Assembly (NCBI GenBank): GCA_015178975.1
Contig: WHVD01000018.1
Location: 722,001-786,000, forward strand
DNA: 64,000 nt
Origin: Hysterangium stoloniferum
Lineage: Eukaryota; Basidiomycota; Agaricomycetes; Hysterangiales; Hysterangiaceae
Reading direction: 5' to 3'
Each line of letters starts with the position of its first letter. The stretch's first letter is position 1. Made by a program: the position numbers and the translations under genes. Of this stretch, positions 47,534-60,452 are shown one piece after another. The notes under the pieces were generated by a model. The model was given only the letters and a program-made list of their open reading frames with translations. It searched no databases and was not told the origin of the DNA.

Positions 47534-48102
47534 ATACCCGCTATGTCAGTGCACATGAAGCCTTTTGGAGACTTTTGGAAAATGAGATACATACTCAAAT
47601 ACCTGCTGTTATAGCCCTCCCTGTACATTTAGAGAATCAACAGTCAGTTATCTTTGATGGCATGGAGGGTCCAGAAGAGGCTTTGGATGCTGCCCATTGT
47701 TCCAAAACCAAGTTGATGGCATACTTTGAGGCCAATTCTAAAAATACAATAGGCCTTAATGGTAGAGCAGCCAATTCACTTCACTATGTTGAGTTTCCAG
47801 AATTTTTCACATGGAATTCAAAAAAAAAAAACAGAAAATGGAATACAAGGAAAAGGGATTTGCCATTGGGCATATTTATTTTGCAGGACCCTCAAGTGGC
47901 CCAAGGTTCTTCCTACATACTTTACTCACAGTTGTCAAGGGGGCAACTTCTTTTGAAGATCTCAGGACCTATGAAGGACAGGTTTATCCTTCCTTCCAAG
48001 CAGCCTGTATGGCATGTGGTCTACTTGAAGATGATAAAGAATGGAAGTTGTGTCTTTGAGAGGCAAAGGCTATGCAGACTGGATCTCAATTAAGGAGACT
48101 GT
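47534..48102 (+). pseudogene. Helitron protein, region between Rep and helicase
   Basis: Continues on plus with RYVSAHEAFWRLLENEIH, PAVIALPVHLENQQSV and YVEFPEFFTWNSKKK. A run of 12 A's at 47820-47831 and neighbouring frame changes split it (LPLGIFILQDPQ in one frame, FAIGHIYFAGPSSGPRFFL in another). Confidence 0.75.
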
Positions 48103-49760
48103 TTGCTACTATTTCTCAGCCAATGCTTTCCTTCTGATCCAGCTGGACTATGGCATAAATTCAAAGAAGATATTTGTGATGACTTGGAATACTTTCTTCA
48201 GACACATCTTAATGAGCTTAATGAGCCAAACCCATCTGCTGAGACAGTCTATGACTTTGGCCTCTTTAAACTTGATGAGATTCTTTGTACAAGTGGGAAA
48301 CCACCCTCAGAGTACCTTTATATGCCTCAATTTACACAGCCATGGATACAGAGAGTGGGGAATCGATTCATCAATGAACAGAGGGCTTATCACCAGCCAA
48401 CTGAGCAAATAAAAGCAGATATATATATTGAAAAGTTGAATGAGGGCCAGAGGATTGCATACAATCAAATTATGGATGCTGTCATTGCAAGGCATGAAAC
48501 TGGAGTAGATGGAAAGCTTTTCTTTTTGAATGGACCTGGGGGTACTGGGAAATCATTTGTTTGGAATACTTTGGCACATGCCTGTAAAGGCAAAGGACTT
48601 ATTGTGTTGCCTCCTCTGGCATTGCTTCACTTATTCTGAGTGGTGGGCAGACATCTCACAGCATGTTTCAAATTCCCCTTGAAGTTGATGAGAAATCTAT
48701 GTGTACAATGAAGAAAGGCTCAGATAAGGCCAATCTAATGAAAGAGGTCAGCCTTATTATTTGGGATGAGGTTCCAATGCAGAATCGCTTTGCCTGTGAG
48801 GCAGTAGATTGGAGCCTTAGAGATATCCTTAATAAGGATATTCCTTTTGGAGGCATTACAGTAGCTTGGGGTGGTGACTTTCAACATGTATCTCACAGTC
48901 TCACCTTTGGCACAATGTCAAGATTCTGTTTTTGACTGAGAATATGCATGTATGTAGATCCTACTGATCAAGAGAGTGCTGTTTTTGCTCAGTGGATTTT
49001 GGATATTGGACATGGAAAGGACATGCCTCTTAATCATATGTTTAAAGTCCCTGAACACATGCTATGTGGACCAACAATGGATGATTTAGTCTCAATTATT
49101 TATCCAAACATACATGATCCTGAGGTTCTTACTGATGAGTTTTTATGGAGCGGGCCATTCTCTGTCCTCAAAATTCAGATGTAGATCAAGTCAATGATAT
49201 GCTCTTTGAAAAATTTCCAGGGATTGGGCAAACCTACCACAGTGCAGATAGTGTCAAAGATGGAGCCAATGAGACATTATATCCTCCTGAGTACTTACAA
49301 CTCAATCAACTTTGGAGGATTGTCACCAAGTAAATTGCATTTGAAACCTGGAGTGCCATTGATGCTGCTTTGAAACTTGGATCCAGGACAAGGACTCTGT
49401 AATGGAACAAGACTGTGGTTAATACAAATGACTCACAGAATACTTCAAGTAAAGATCATTACAGGACTTTCAGCAGGAGAGCTGGCATTCATCCCTCAAA
49501 TAACAATTATTCCAACTACAAAACAAGTGCCATTTGAACTGCATCATTGCAGTTTCCAAGCATTTTCTATGACTATCAATAAGTCACAGGGTCAATCTTT
49601 AAAATTAGTTGGATTGGATCTGCATAGTCCTGTGTTCTCACATGGATAGTTTTATGTTGGTGTTTCAAGAGGGACAAATTGGGGAAGAGTGAAAATCCTA
49701 CTCCATGACACTGATATGACTGCAATTGTAGTGTTTAAGGATGTTATTATTGATCCATGA
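48103..49760 (+). pseudogene. Pif1-family helicase of the Helitron
   Basis: Walker A FLNGPGGTGKSFVWNTLAHA (about 48523-48582), a frame change, then SGGQTSHSMFQIPLEVDEKS, Walker B VSLIIWDEVPMQNRF (about 48745), GGDFQHV, LRNLDPG-type DPGQGLCNGTRL (49377) and the C-terminal FSMTINKSQGQSLKLVGLDL followed by a stop in place of the usual Gln (FSHG, stop, FYVGVSRG). It needs several frame corrections and carries internal stops, so it is inactive. The end (VFKDVIIDP) is echoed at about 49958-49985, leaving about 230 bp between two copies of 'attattattgatcca'. Confidence 0.85.
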
Positions 49761-51899
49761 GTAAGTATTCAGCAAGGTTCCAAAAAAAGACTGACTTATG
49801 TTTTTTAGGTTCAGTGAATTTATAAATAAATGTATATAATGTATATAATTCTGAATAATGTAAAATTTAATCACTTTAAAATAAGTTTCTGAATGAATAA
49901 ATGGGAAACTGGAATGTACAGAAGTGGTCACAGAAGGTAATACAAACAGCTAATGTAGTGTTTTAAAGACATTATTATTGATCCACCAGGTCGCGAAGTG
50001 ACCAAGTAAAGGTGTGGGGTGGTAGCATGGTGTGAAGAGTGGTGGAAGTTCTGACCGTTCTATATATGAAGAAATGAGTAGAATGGGAAGAAGGATGATT
50101 TGAGTGGAGGCCTCAACTGTTATAGTTCGAGGCCAAAAGTGTTCGCTAGCTCAGATAATGCTACCTATGTGGTAGCTGACACGTTACCCTGATCACTGCT
50201 CATTGTAGACCTAGTTTGTGTCTTACGAGTGGTGGTGCTTGGGTACAAGTGTGTCTATCTCTATTTGGCACTGAGAGCGCCCACAAGTATACACAGAGCT
50301 TTGAACTAATGAAATGGTGCAATAGTCGAAGAATGTAAAGGATAGGAAAATGTGAGTAAAATATGTCAAATATAAATGAAATAAAAGGAGTGTTTTACTA
50401 CAATGAAACTGTGGTAAAAGCATACTCCTCACAGTGCCCCCCAGTTTGAAGGGATGTGCTATACGAAGTTCTGGAAAGTTTCGGGGATGCCCCCAGGTGT
50501 CTTGTGTGGAGCCCCCCCAAACTGCAAGGTGCCAAGACCCCAGCATTCGAAGAGAGGTTGGTGGGTTTAGGGGTGGTGAGGGAAGATATTGATGTGGAAA
50601 GGGGGGGGGGGGAATGGATCCATTCTGTTCCTTCCAGTCCCTAGTCGAGCACTCCTCCAGTCCTCAAACAGCAAATGGACTACTTGATAGCCTTCTAGAC
50701 ACTGCCACATTGTCTCCTTCCAGGACATGAGGCATATCTCATAGTAGATGTCCTATAGGCAGACAGGCTGTCATGTAACTCGTTGGGCAATGCATCTTGG
50801 GGTTAGGAAGGTAAGCTATCGTTAGAGTTCATTGGAATCATCTCCTCCTTAAATGAGTACCAGAGGAGGTTCATGATGCTTCACTGTGGCCAGATAGTGT
50901 AAGACTTGGGATTAGGATCTTCCCATGCTGCTAGTCTATGAGACCTAGCAGCATACATGATGCTGTGAGCCTTCCTGGCCAGGATGTATACCCTATACCC
51001 CCTATACTGCCCCCCATTTGTGATATTGTTGTTCCACAGCAATCTCGCAAATTAACCATTGTTGTGCACAGGTAGATTGCAGTCTGTGTTCCCAAAAGGT
51101 CTAGCCCATGGCAGGTCTAGAAAGTGTCCAGGAATGCTTCAAGTAGGTGGGCGAGTCTGGAGGAAAAAGAAAAAATCACGAAATTGACTGAGTTCAGTAC
51201 AATTGTGATAATGGACCCAAATATGGCACCGAGGTTGGGTCACATAGTTCTGTCCAGACATATCTGATCTAGGTGTTGCCCTTCAATAACTGCAAGTTAT
51301 TGAACCTTTTGAAGCTAGTCGACCACTGACAAAACTAAAGTGGAGGGGTGGAGGGGAAAGGGTCCATGTGTGTTGGTGAGAAGTTGTCAGGGCACAGTGT
51401 TGCAAGGTGTTGCACACTGAACCCGAATCTGTGAATGCCTCATCAGAAAGCATCGCACACTGAGCCTGAAAGTCACGAAGGTCAAGAAAGGCAAAGCTTC
51501 GACTATTTCAGTGTGAAGCTTTAGTGGAGGGGAAGGCTAAGAGTAGGTGACCTTGAAAGTCGAGACAGTGTGAAGGCTTCATTGTGAGGTGACATGGCCC
51601 TGTGTCCACAAGTTTTGGAGGTCAGTCCTTTACTCTGTTTTGTACTTGATTGTCAACCTCACACCATCTCCTTGTTGTTGGAAGGACTGGGTAAGGTATC
51701 TTAGCACTGACATATAGTAGTCACCCATCTCTACACAGCACCATGGGATGGCCCTTTGAAAGTAGGCCCACGTCCACTTCTCTGGCCCGAATCACTTGTC
51801 ACTTTTGAGAGTATCTCCCCAGTAACCCAAACCTGCACCCTTACGTCACCTTGCTCTGTGGCACCATCTGTTTCCATTGGCCCAGTCGCCCTTCAAACC

Positions 51900-52830
51900 A
51901 TAGCATGCGCTATGCACCTGCACAGTGCACCCTCGGACTGTGCCCATGCACTGCACTTGTGCACCCAGACACTCATGCAGTGCAATCATGCACCCACATC
52001 TTCAAACCATGCCCATGTGCCATATTTGTGCACCCGCACAGCATGCCCTTGAACTGCACCCATGGACTGCACTTGTGCACCCACGGGGCGTACTGGCATA
52101 CCTGTGCAGTGCAGTCATGCACCTGCACATCTGTGCAGTGTGCTTGCACACTTGTGCATCACAGTTGCACACTCATGCAGTGCAGTTGTGGACTTGCATA
52201 CCCTCAAACTGCACCCACATCCATGCATCGTACCCATATGCCCGCACCCATACACCCACATGACATGTTGACACACTCGCACATCTGTGCGACATGTTCA
52301 CATGCCCACACAGCATGATTGCACACTGTGTGATGTGTCCAGGCACCCACGCACCATGCTTGTGCACCTGTGCAGTGATGTGTTCATGCACTGCACCAAG
52401 CTCTCAACCATTTCATCAGTGAGAGTGGTGACATAGTTGTTTGCATGCTGCCACACCCATATCCACACACTGAACACCAACATCCACGTACCGCACACCC
52501 ACATCCATGCACTGCACACCCACATCCATGCACCACACACCCACTGTTGAGATGAGATGGACTTCGACCTCACCCAGGTATAGCAGGGACCCTTGCAAAT
52601 GCGTGGGGAGCTCTATTTGCATGTAGCTACATATATATACAATAAGAACAATAGAATCTCAATGAGGAGAACAATAAAGATGTGAGACAGGAGGACAATG
52701 GGGGAAAAGAACAAAGGAATATGAGCTTGTATGATGCTTGAAATCCAACACCCACATCCATGCACCACACACCCTCATCCATGTGCCGCACCCATACACC
52801 TGCACCTATGTGTTGGCACAATGTGGTCCC
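51900..52830. repeat. Degenerate CA/TGCA-rich minisatellite tract
   Basis: Interspersed short units such as 'cacccacatccatgca', 'tgcactgcaca' and 'cttgtgcacc'; two denser clusters lie at 52480-52545 and 52745-52800. Long Cys/His-rich open frames on both strands result from this composition and I do not treat them as genes. Confidence 0.75.
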
Positions 52831-52999
52831 CTCTGAGCAATACGTGCATAATCTGTAGCAGATCATCATGCACACAAGGTAAATCAGTGAGCAGAATGAA
52901 CAGTTCCATCTTGATACCGACTATTCCCTTTTCTCAGAAGAACATCACTTCGTTTGACCACTTTGGGATCAACTTTGTTACCTCGTTGAGAGTTCCAGG

Positions 53000-53239
53000 T
53001 CAAGTGAATAAATCGTGTACTGATATGATGCCATGATACCAACCTAGCCAAGCTGATACTGTTGCAGGCATGGATGGGTATCTAGTCCTGTAATCCTTCA
53101 TGGCAGGGATGATCTTATCTCTTGAAACTCGAGGAGCATAGTAAGAGTCCCACTTCACATTGACAGGCTCCGAATAAAGTGATTGGCCATGATGTTTGAG
53201 GATAACTTGTCTCGGTGGGAAGACCAGGGTATCCTTCAT
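53000..53239 (-). other. Gene-like minus-strand ORF inside the LTR element
   Basis: Eighty codons starting MKDTLVFPPRQVILKHHG and containing VKWDSYYAPRVSRDKIIPAM. The composition looks like natural protein. It may be an exon of a captured host gene or an unrecognised element protein. No family assigned. Confidence 0.3.
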
Positions 53240-53517
53240 GAAGGTGCGAGCATTTGCCTTTCCAAGGGACTCAACTGCTCGAAGTTTGAGTTACCTTCCA
53301 TTTAACCAGATTCACGACACTCAGTGTGTGAGGAGTTCCAGACAGTGTTTTGCGAAGTCACGAATGTTGACACCCTCGCAGCTGTGTAGTTAGAATTTGG
53401 TATTAGATAGTTGAATAAAATGTTTTTCTTTGTAGGGAAAGGACGGTCTGGCTCGGATCACCACTGTGAAGAGTGGTGGAAGTTCTGACCATTCTATATA
53501 CGAAGAAATGAGTAGAA

Positions 53518-55714
53518 TGACAGTGAATATGCCCATGTATCTACTGCATAAAAAGAATGCAAATTGAAAAAATGCACTGGTATTTATGTTGGGTCTGATG
53601 GGAAGTGATCAAATGAAATTTCAACAGATTCTGGTGTAACAATACACATGACACCATACCACTGCTGGGTCCAATTATTCAAATGCCTTGACCTACCATG
53701 ATGACTTCATTTTGGTGATTATTCTACTGTTGAACCCACATGAATAGGGACTATCATATTGACAAGATATGTTTCTGGCAAGAAAGTTACTACAACACTA
53801 AAACAAGTACAACTTGTGCCATCTTTGACTGTCATACTGACACCAGTGTATTACCTTACTCAAAATGGATACTATGCAATCTTCAAATATGAAATTGCAA
53901 ATGTAAAGCATTTAACAGATCACAAAAGGGGATTGTACCACTTAAATATATCATCTGCACCAAATGATAGCTGGGCAAATGTCAGTGTTGATGTGAATGA
54001 CTTGCGTCAACAGATGGGCCGTACTGCAATTAATCAATTGCAATAAATGGTAGCACACTCCAAGAAAATGGCCTACAGCCTGCTCACCCTAGATACATAC
54101 AAAATCCTCTACAGTTGGCATGTCATATTTGATGAGACAACCACAGCCAAGTCCACCTCACTGTTAGTGGATGATGATTATAATGCAGCTTTGAGCCAGT
54201 GTGAGGTCATGCCAATCCCTAAAGAAGTGAAACCAATTACCTCTAAACCTGTCATGGGACTCAAATTTGATCACAATGGAAGCATTGAGCATTTCAAAAT
54301 GAGCATTGTAGTCTGAGAATTTACACAAAAGGTGTGGACTACAATGAACTTTTGAACCAGTAGCAATATCTTGAATCAATTTGGACAATCTGTGCACTTG
54401 CTGCCAAGCATGGCCTTGAGCTTGATCAGAGGGATGTCTCCACAGCCTATCTGAATGGAGAGTTACATATTTGAAGATGTCTACATGCTACCACCCAAAG
54501 GGAGCCTTATCCTCAAGGGGCCCAGTTGGCAACTCAATGGTCTCTGTATGGCCTGAAGGAAGTCAGTAGAACTTGGAATCACATACTAGACAGAAAGCTT
54601 AATAGAATGGGTTTTAGTCATTTGGATGCAGAAACTTGCCTTAATGTATACCAGGAAAAGAATGTGTCTGTTTCCTGTGGTATATGTTGATGATTTGTTG
54701 CCAGTAGATTCAACCAGGACCTTCATGAGAGACAGGTTAGGGAACAACTTTCAAACACCTGAAAAAGATCTTGGTCCAACATCTTACATATTAGGAATAA
54801 AAATTGAAAGGGATAGGAAATATGAGTGTCTTTATCATAAAAACAGCATGTTGAGACTATCCTGAACAGATGTGGAATGGCAGACAGTAATCCAAGTTGA
54901 ACACAAATGGCCTGCAACTCCAAGCTCACTGAAGAGGACTTATAGTAAATGACAACACCACACTGCATAAAGTGGAAATGAATGGGTGGGAGGTCTCATA
55001 CACAAGTGTGATGGGTTCATTAATGTATGCAATGCTAGGGACATGCCAAGACATAGCATACACAGTGTGGGTGCTTGGACACTACAGTTCAAATCCCAAA
55101 GAATGGCACTGGGAGGCTGCAAAGAGAGCACTCTGTTACAGTACTTGAAGGCAACCTCGGAGATGGTTCTGAGCTTTGGTGGGTCAGATGTAAGCGTGGG
55201 ACATTAAATTCCATAGTTACTCAGATGTAGATTAATTAGGAGACTCAGATACGTCATGTTCTACATCAGGTTTCATTTTCATTAGCAATAGAGGAGCAAT
55301 TGGATGAAGCAGTGAAAGACAGACCATTGTTGCTCTTCCTGAACGGAATCTGAATACATTGGACTGGGCTATGCTGGGAAACACTTAGCATATTTACACA
55401 GTTTCTTTGAGGATATTGGTCACAGGCAGAAATTGCCCACTGAAATGTTTTGCGACAATCAAGCAGCAATAATCTTGTCTAAAGATCCACAGCTCCATGC
55501 CCGAGAAAAGCAAATTCAAAAGAAATACTACTTCCTTAGTTATGATCTAGCGGGGAAGGGACAGGCTGTAATCAGCTATGTCTCAACTGATGAAATAGTA
55601 GCAGACATTTTTACCAAGCCTCTTACCCATATAAGCATTGGAAATTTATGCATGCAATGGGACTCAGGTACGTTCGAGTGGGAGTGTTAAAAAATAGGAG
55701 TATATGTTAGTGCG
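53518..55714 (+). pseudogene. Copia polyprotein remnant, left arm of inverted duplication
   Basis: Plus-strand pol debris: DTYKILYSWHVIFDE (integrase C-terminal border), KFDHNGSIEHFK and ELDQRDVS-type RT segments in broken frames, PVVYVDDLLPVDS (the catalytic YVDD box, about 54673), LGPTSYILGIKIERDRK, and RNase H with MFCDNQAAIILSKDP, AREKQIQKKYYFL and VADIFTKPLTH (to 55690). The integrase core and protease are missing and stops interrupt RT. The sequence is the reverse complement of 57071-59267 with essentially no indels. The first ~27 bp of a possible LTR (TGTTAAAAAATAGG) follow before homology ends. Confidence 0.9.
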
Positions 55715-57070
55715 CTCTCTGTTATACATTCTGAAACGTTTCATGAAGTGGTCCCGCCGTTGATCTGAGCCAGTCCTGGAGTGAAATTTAGCAGGCAATT
55801 AGTCGGAGGTTCCTTGCATGGTACACATTGTAAAAACAGCATAATTTGTAGAAAGTAGGATAATGGACACAGATACAGGTTTAGTGCCACAGATAATTGA
55901 TGACGAATCGAGAGGAGAACAACATAATTTGTACAGTACATGGTGCAGAACCATAAGACGATGGGTTGCCGTAACTGGTTACTGTTGCGTCATCGTCGTC
56001 CCACATGGAAATTATATGAGCAAGGCACTAAGTGGAAGGACACCGACCTCACCATGCTACTGGTCGCAAAAGCCAGTTTACTCTGCGGGGGTTTCATACT
56101 AGAGAACGATTAGCACTATTGTTCAATCACAGCAATGAGGGGCACATACTTTGTCACTTGATTTACAAGTCGATTTATTACAGTCTGTGCGTCTCGGAGT
56201 CTTGTCCCCTTCTCCTTCGGTCCATGTGCACATGCTGCGAAACTTTTAAGCTTCAACGAAGGGCAAGGTTTCAATAACTCACATGTATTCCTTGCTACGG
56301 TCGAGGTGGTCTTTTGCAAGTATGACCCACAGTGAGACCGAAGGGGAGCAGCTTTATACGTTTTTGAGCGCAACCTGAAACAAATATCCCTGTGCTTGCA
56401 TCTGAATAGGGCTTGCTCCGCTCTTGCGACCCCCAGAGTGATGAGGGTCATGTGGTCCGTCGGGAGAATCCTGGATCATTGTAATCGATTGGTCAAGTCT
56501 CACCTCATTGATTGTTTAGTGTCAAGTTAATAGGACTTGCTCCGTTCTTGGCACCCCCAGAGAGATGAGTGTCATGTGGTTCGTGGGAGAATCCTGGATC
56601 ATTGTAATCGATGGGCAAGTCTCACCTGATTGATTATGTAGCTTCAAGTTAATAGTCCATCATCGGGATTCAGCGACCCATTCCTCACGCCACACCGATT
56701 GGGGTGCACGTGTTCTGGATAACATAGATAGAACACCACTGCAAAGCGACCTTACAGCTATTTGAATTATGTAAGGCAAAGCGTCTAAACCACAGATAAG
56801 AAATTGTCCAAATTTCTGCGGACGATATCTTGCTCAATTTTAGGTATATCAAGCTGGCGTTTGGTAGATATAATTTTATGCTATGTAGCAAGCATATATG
56901 GCTGTAATATATGAAAAAACAGATCTATTTTAATTTCCCCTATTAATCACTATCACAACTGGCTCAGTCGCACAAAGGGTGTAAACGACTGAACAAGACA
57001 AGCAGAACCAAACAAGACGCATCACATGTGGGCGCTTATACATTGATGCGATGGTGAAACATGGTGAGCT
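55715..57070. other. Spacer of the copia inverted repeat
   Basis: Unique-looking 1.36 kb with no recognised gene. It contains a tandem duplication of about 125 bp at 56404-56655. ORFs are short. Parts next to each arm may be LTR sequence of the two copia copies, but the two sides are not alike. Confidence 0.5.
56404..56655 (+). repeat. Two ~125-bp tandem copies
   Basis: Shared blocks: 'acttgctccg(c/t)tcttg', 'gagaatcctggatcattgta', 'caagtctcacct(c/g)attga' and 'tcaagttaata'. The copies differ by scattered substitutions and small indels. Confidence 0.8.
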
Positions 57071-59530
57071 CGCACTAACATATACTCCTATTTTTCAACA
57101 CTCCCACTCGAACGTACCTGAGTCCCATTGCATGCATAAATTTCCAATGCTTATATGGGTAAGAGGCTTGGTAAAAATGTCTGCTACTATTTCATCAGTT
57201 GAGACATAGCTGATTACAGCCTGTCCCTTCCCCGCTAGATCATAACTAAGGAAGTAGTATTTCTTTTGAATTTGCTTTTCTCGGGCATGGAGCTGTGGAT
57301 CTTTAGACAAGATTATTGCTGCTTGATTGTCGCAAAACATTTCAGTGGGCAATTTCTGCCTGTGACCAATATCCTCAAAGAAACTGTGTAAATATGCTAA
57401 GTGTTTCCCAGCATAGCCCAGTCCAATGTATTCAGATTCCGTTCAGGAAGAGCAACAATGGTCTGTCTTTCACTGCTTCATCCAATTGCTCCTCTATTGC
57501 TAATGAAAATGAAACCTGATGTAGAACATGACGTATCTGAGTCTCCTAATTAATCTACATCTGAGTAACTATGGAATTTAATGTCCCACGCTTACATCTG
57601 ACCCACCAAAGCTCAGAACCATCTCCGAGGTTGCCTTCAAGTACTGTAACAGAGTGCTCTCTTTGCAGCCTCCCAGTGCCATTCTTTGGGATTTGAACTG
57701 TAGTGTCCAAGCACCCACACTGTGTATGCTATGTCTTGGCATGTCCCTAGCATTGCATACATTAATGAACCCATCACACTTGTGTATGAGACCTCCCACC
57801 CATTCATTTCCACTTTATGCAGTGTGGTGTTGTCATTTACTATAAGTCCTCTTCAGTGAGCTTGGAGTTGCAGGCCATTTGTGTTCAACTTGGATTACTG
57901 TCTGCCATTCCACATCTGTTCAGGATAGTCTCAACATGCTGTTTTTATGATAAAGACACTCATATTTCCTATCCCTTTCAATTTTTATTCCTAATATGTA
58001 AGATGTTGGACCAAGATCTTTTTCAGGTGTTTGAAAGTTGTTCCCTAACCTGTCTCTCATGAAGGTCCTGGTTGAATCTACTGGCAACAAATCATCAACA
58101 TATACCACAGGAAACAGACACATTCTTTTCCTGGTATACATTAAGGCAAGTTTCTGCATCCAAATGACTAAAACCCATTCTATTAAGCTTTCTGTCTAGT
58201 ATGTGATTCCAAGTTCTACTGACTTCCTTCAGGCCATACAGAGACCATTGAGTTGCCAACTGGGCCCCTTGAGGATAAGGCTCCCTTTGGGTGGTAGCAT
58301 GTAGACATCTTCAAATATGTAACTCTCCATTCAGATAGGCTGTGGAGACATCCCTCTGATCAAGCTCAAGGCCATGCTTGGCAGCAAGTGCACAGATTGT
58401 CCAAATTGATTCAAGATATTGCTACTGGTTCAAAAGTTCATTGTAGTCCACACCTTTTGTGTAAATTCTCAGACTACAATGCTCATTTTGAAATGCTCAA
58501 TGCTTCCATTGTGATCAAATTTGAGTCCCATGACAGGTTTAGAGGTAATTGGTTTCACTTCTTTAGGGATTGGCATGACCTCACACTGGCTCAAAGCTGC
58601 ATTATAATCATCATCCACTAACAGTGAGGTGGACTTGGCTGTGGTTGTCTCATCAAATATGACATGCCAACTGTAGAGGATTTTGTATGTATCTAGGGTG
58701 AGCAGGCTGTAGGCCATTTTCTTGGAGTGTGCTACCATTTATTGCAATTGATTAATTGCAGTACGGCCCATCTGTTGACGCAAGTCATTCACATCAACAC
58801 TGACATTTGCCCAGCTATCATTTGGTGCAGATGATATATTTAAGTGGTACAATCCCCTTTTGTGATCTGTTAAATGCTTTACATTTGCAATTTCATATTT
58901 GAAGATTGCATAGTATCCATTTTGAGTAAGGTAATACACTGGTGTCAGTATGACAGTCAAAGATGGCACAAGTTGTACTTGTTTTAGTGTTGTAGTAACT
59001 TTCTTGCCAGAAACATATCTTGTCAATATGATAGTCCCTATTCATGTGGGTTCAACAGTAGAATAATCACCAAAATGAAGTCATCATGGTAGGTCAAGGC
59101 ATTTGAATAATTGGACCCAGCAGTGGTATGGTGTCATGTGTATTGTTACACCAGAATCTGTTGAAATTTCATTTGATCACTTCCCATCAGACCCAACATA
59201 AATACCAGTGCATTTTTTCAATTTGCATTCTTTTTATGCAGTAGATACATGGGCATATTCACTGTCAGGATCTGAGGATGGTGAGGAAGATGATGATGAG
59301 TCAGATTCTGAATCTAACTCTGACTCATCATTCACTTGATATGCCTTTTTCTGCTTTTTGGGTTTGCTTTCAATGATACCTCTTTTCCCTTTCCTTTATC
59401 AGTTCCAGAACCTTTCTCTTCCTGACATCTGAGTGCATTGCAATTTTCAGAGCCATGACTCAAGACCTTGTGAAAAGTACACCAAGCATCTGATTTCTTC
59501 CTTTGCTTCCATTGTGATGCTTTCAATGTG
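57071..59530 (-). pseudogene. Copia polyprotein remnant, right arm plus gag end
   Basis: Minus-strand counterpart of 53518-55714 (paired coordinates sum to 112785 throughout), with the same stops and the same deletion of integrase core and protease. It extends further 5': 59332-59526 encodes a gag zinc-knuckle segment (WCTFHKVLSHGSENCNALR) followed by a Lys-rich linker. It is therefore the fuller copy. RT YVDD, RNase H and the TGTTGAAAAATAGG LTR start (57098 on minus) are present. Confidence 0.88.
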
Positions 59531-60239
59531 GATTCTGTTTCATTCTGTATAGTTGTACCAGCAAAACAAAGTGGTTTAGCTGTTAACTAGCAGGAAAGAT
59601 AGGGTAGAATTGTCTGGGAATGAACCCAGTGCTGATGACTTGAAATTGTCCTAAGTAGGAACAGCATATGTAAGGAGTGTAGTAGTGTTAAGTTCTGTGT
59701 TGGGACTGATTCCAGACCTATTGGGAAATAATCAGGAACTCAGATACTTCTGGGTAGTGTCAGGACTTGGCTTCAGCTTATGTGCTGCCACTACACAAAT
59801 GCTTGGATGCTCTTAATTTCAGAGGACTGATAAGTGTCAGACAGCTTACAGGTATTCACAGTTCTGAATTGTTGAGCATACAGAAAAAGAAGAGGAATAG
59901 CTAACTAAGTTGATGTCAGATCTAAGGTGTAAGTATGTACAAATGTACAGAAACTAATATAGATTCTCTGGTTATTGTAACTACAGATTGAGATCACAAT
60001 AAGAATGGATTAGGATAGAAGTTCTGAATATATTAAACAAATAAATGAATACTTATCAACGGACAAGTTACCAAATATGGAACAAGGGCAAAGTTTGGTA
60101 TGTCACGAGATTAGTTAGTTTCTGGAGATAGAGGATACATCGGAATATTGGAATATCCATGAATGGATTGTAACAGTACCCCCTTGTTAAGGCCAAAGTC
60201 CCATAAAGGCAATTGGGCACAAAGTAGTGATATACTGGT
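59531..60239. other. Non-coding repeat debris
   Basis: A block at 59757-59790 (gacttggcttcagcttatgt) matches gypsy-associated sequence near 745. Otherwise nothing was recognised. Confidence 0.35.
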
Positions 60240-60452
60240 AAGGTCCATGTGACCACTCATTCCAGAACTATCAGGCCTACCAATCCATGTTGTGGAATTT
60301 ATCCCCAAAAGGATAATCTACATTTGATTGTTTGACTATCTTTTATCAGATTGCAAGATAAATATTAATATTTCTCCATCCTCCAGAGTGTCACCTAATG
60401 GATTGAATTTGATGAAATATTAATTCTACAGCAAACAATATAAATATATATA
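60240..60452 (+). repeat. Helitron-related repeat, left half (split by the pogo element)
   Basis: About 80-85% like 43120-43293 by eye (gttgtggaatttatccccaa, aaggataat, gataaatattaatattt). It continues after the pogo transposon at 63472-63515, which matches 43294-43340. Confidence 0.8.

Larger units (their letters stand above)
43100..50003 (+). mobile_element. Decayed autonomous Helitron
   Basis: About 6.9 kb carrying the two enzymatic parts of a Helitron: a replication-initiator (HUH Rep) region with its preceding helicase-like N domain, and a Pif1-family helicase, all disrupted. The first ~340 bp recur at 60240-60452 and 63472-63515 around a pogo insertion, so the sequence is repetitive in the genome. 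At the right end a 6-bp stem hairpin (49989-50003, GGTCGC-GAA-GTGACC) could be the 3' terminal hairpin, though no CTRR end immediately follows. Termini are therefore approximate. Confidence 0.8.
50031..53517 (+). mobile_element. LTR element, 3' end truncated by copia sequence
   Basis: A candidate 5' LTR runs 50031-50433 (TGTGAAGAGTGGTGG to CTCCTCACA). The LTR start recurs at 53465 (about 52 bp with two or three differences) and breaks off at 53517 where the copia inverted repeat starts. The 3-kb interior has no recognisable polyprotein. It holds a tract of degenerate 'cacccacatccatgca' repeats and one gene-like minus ORF (53000-53239). LTR superfamily not determined; non-autonomous as it stands. 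Confidence 0.6.

Noticed and set aside
51851..52622. Cys/His-rich ORFs that look like zinc-finger proteins
   Set aside because: They arise from TGCA/CACC-rich degenerate repeats, are open on both strands and lack regular finger spacing.
53518..59267. Two head-to-head independent copia insertions
   Set aside because: Identical stops, deletions and no indels over 2.2 kb make inverted duplication of one dead copy more likely; misassembly remains possible.
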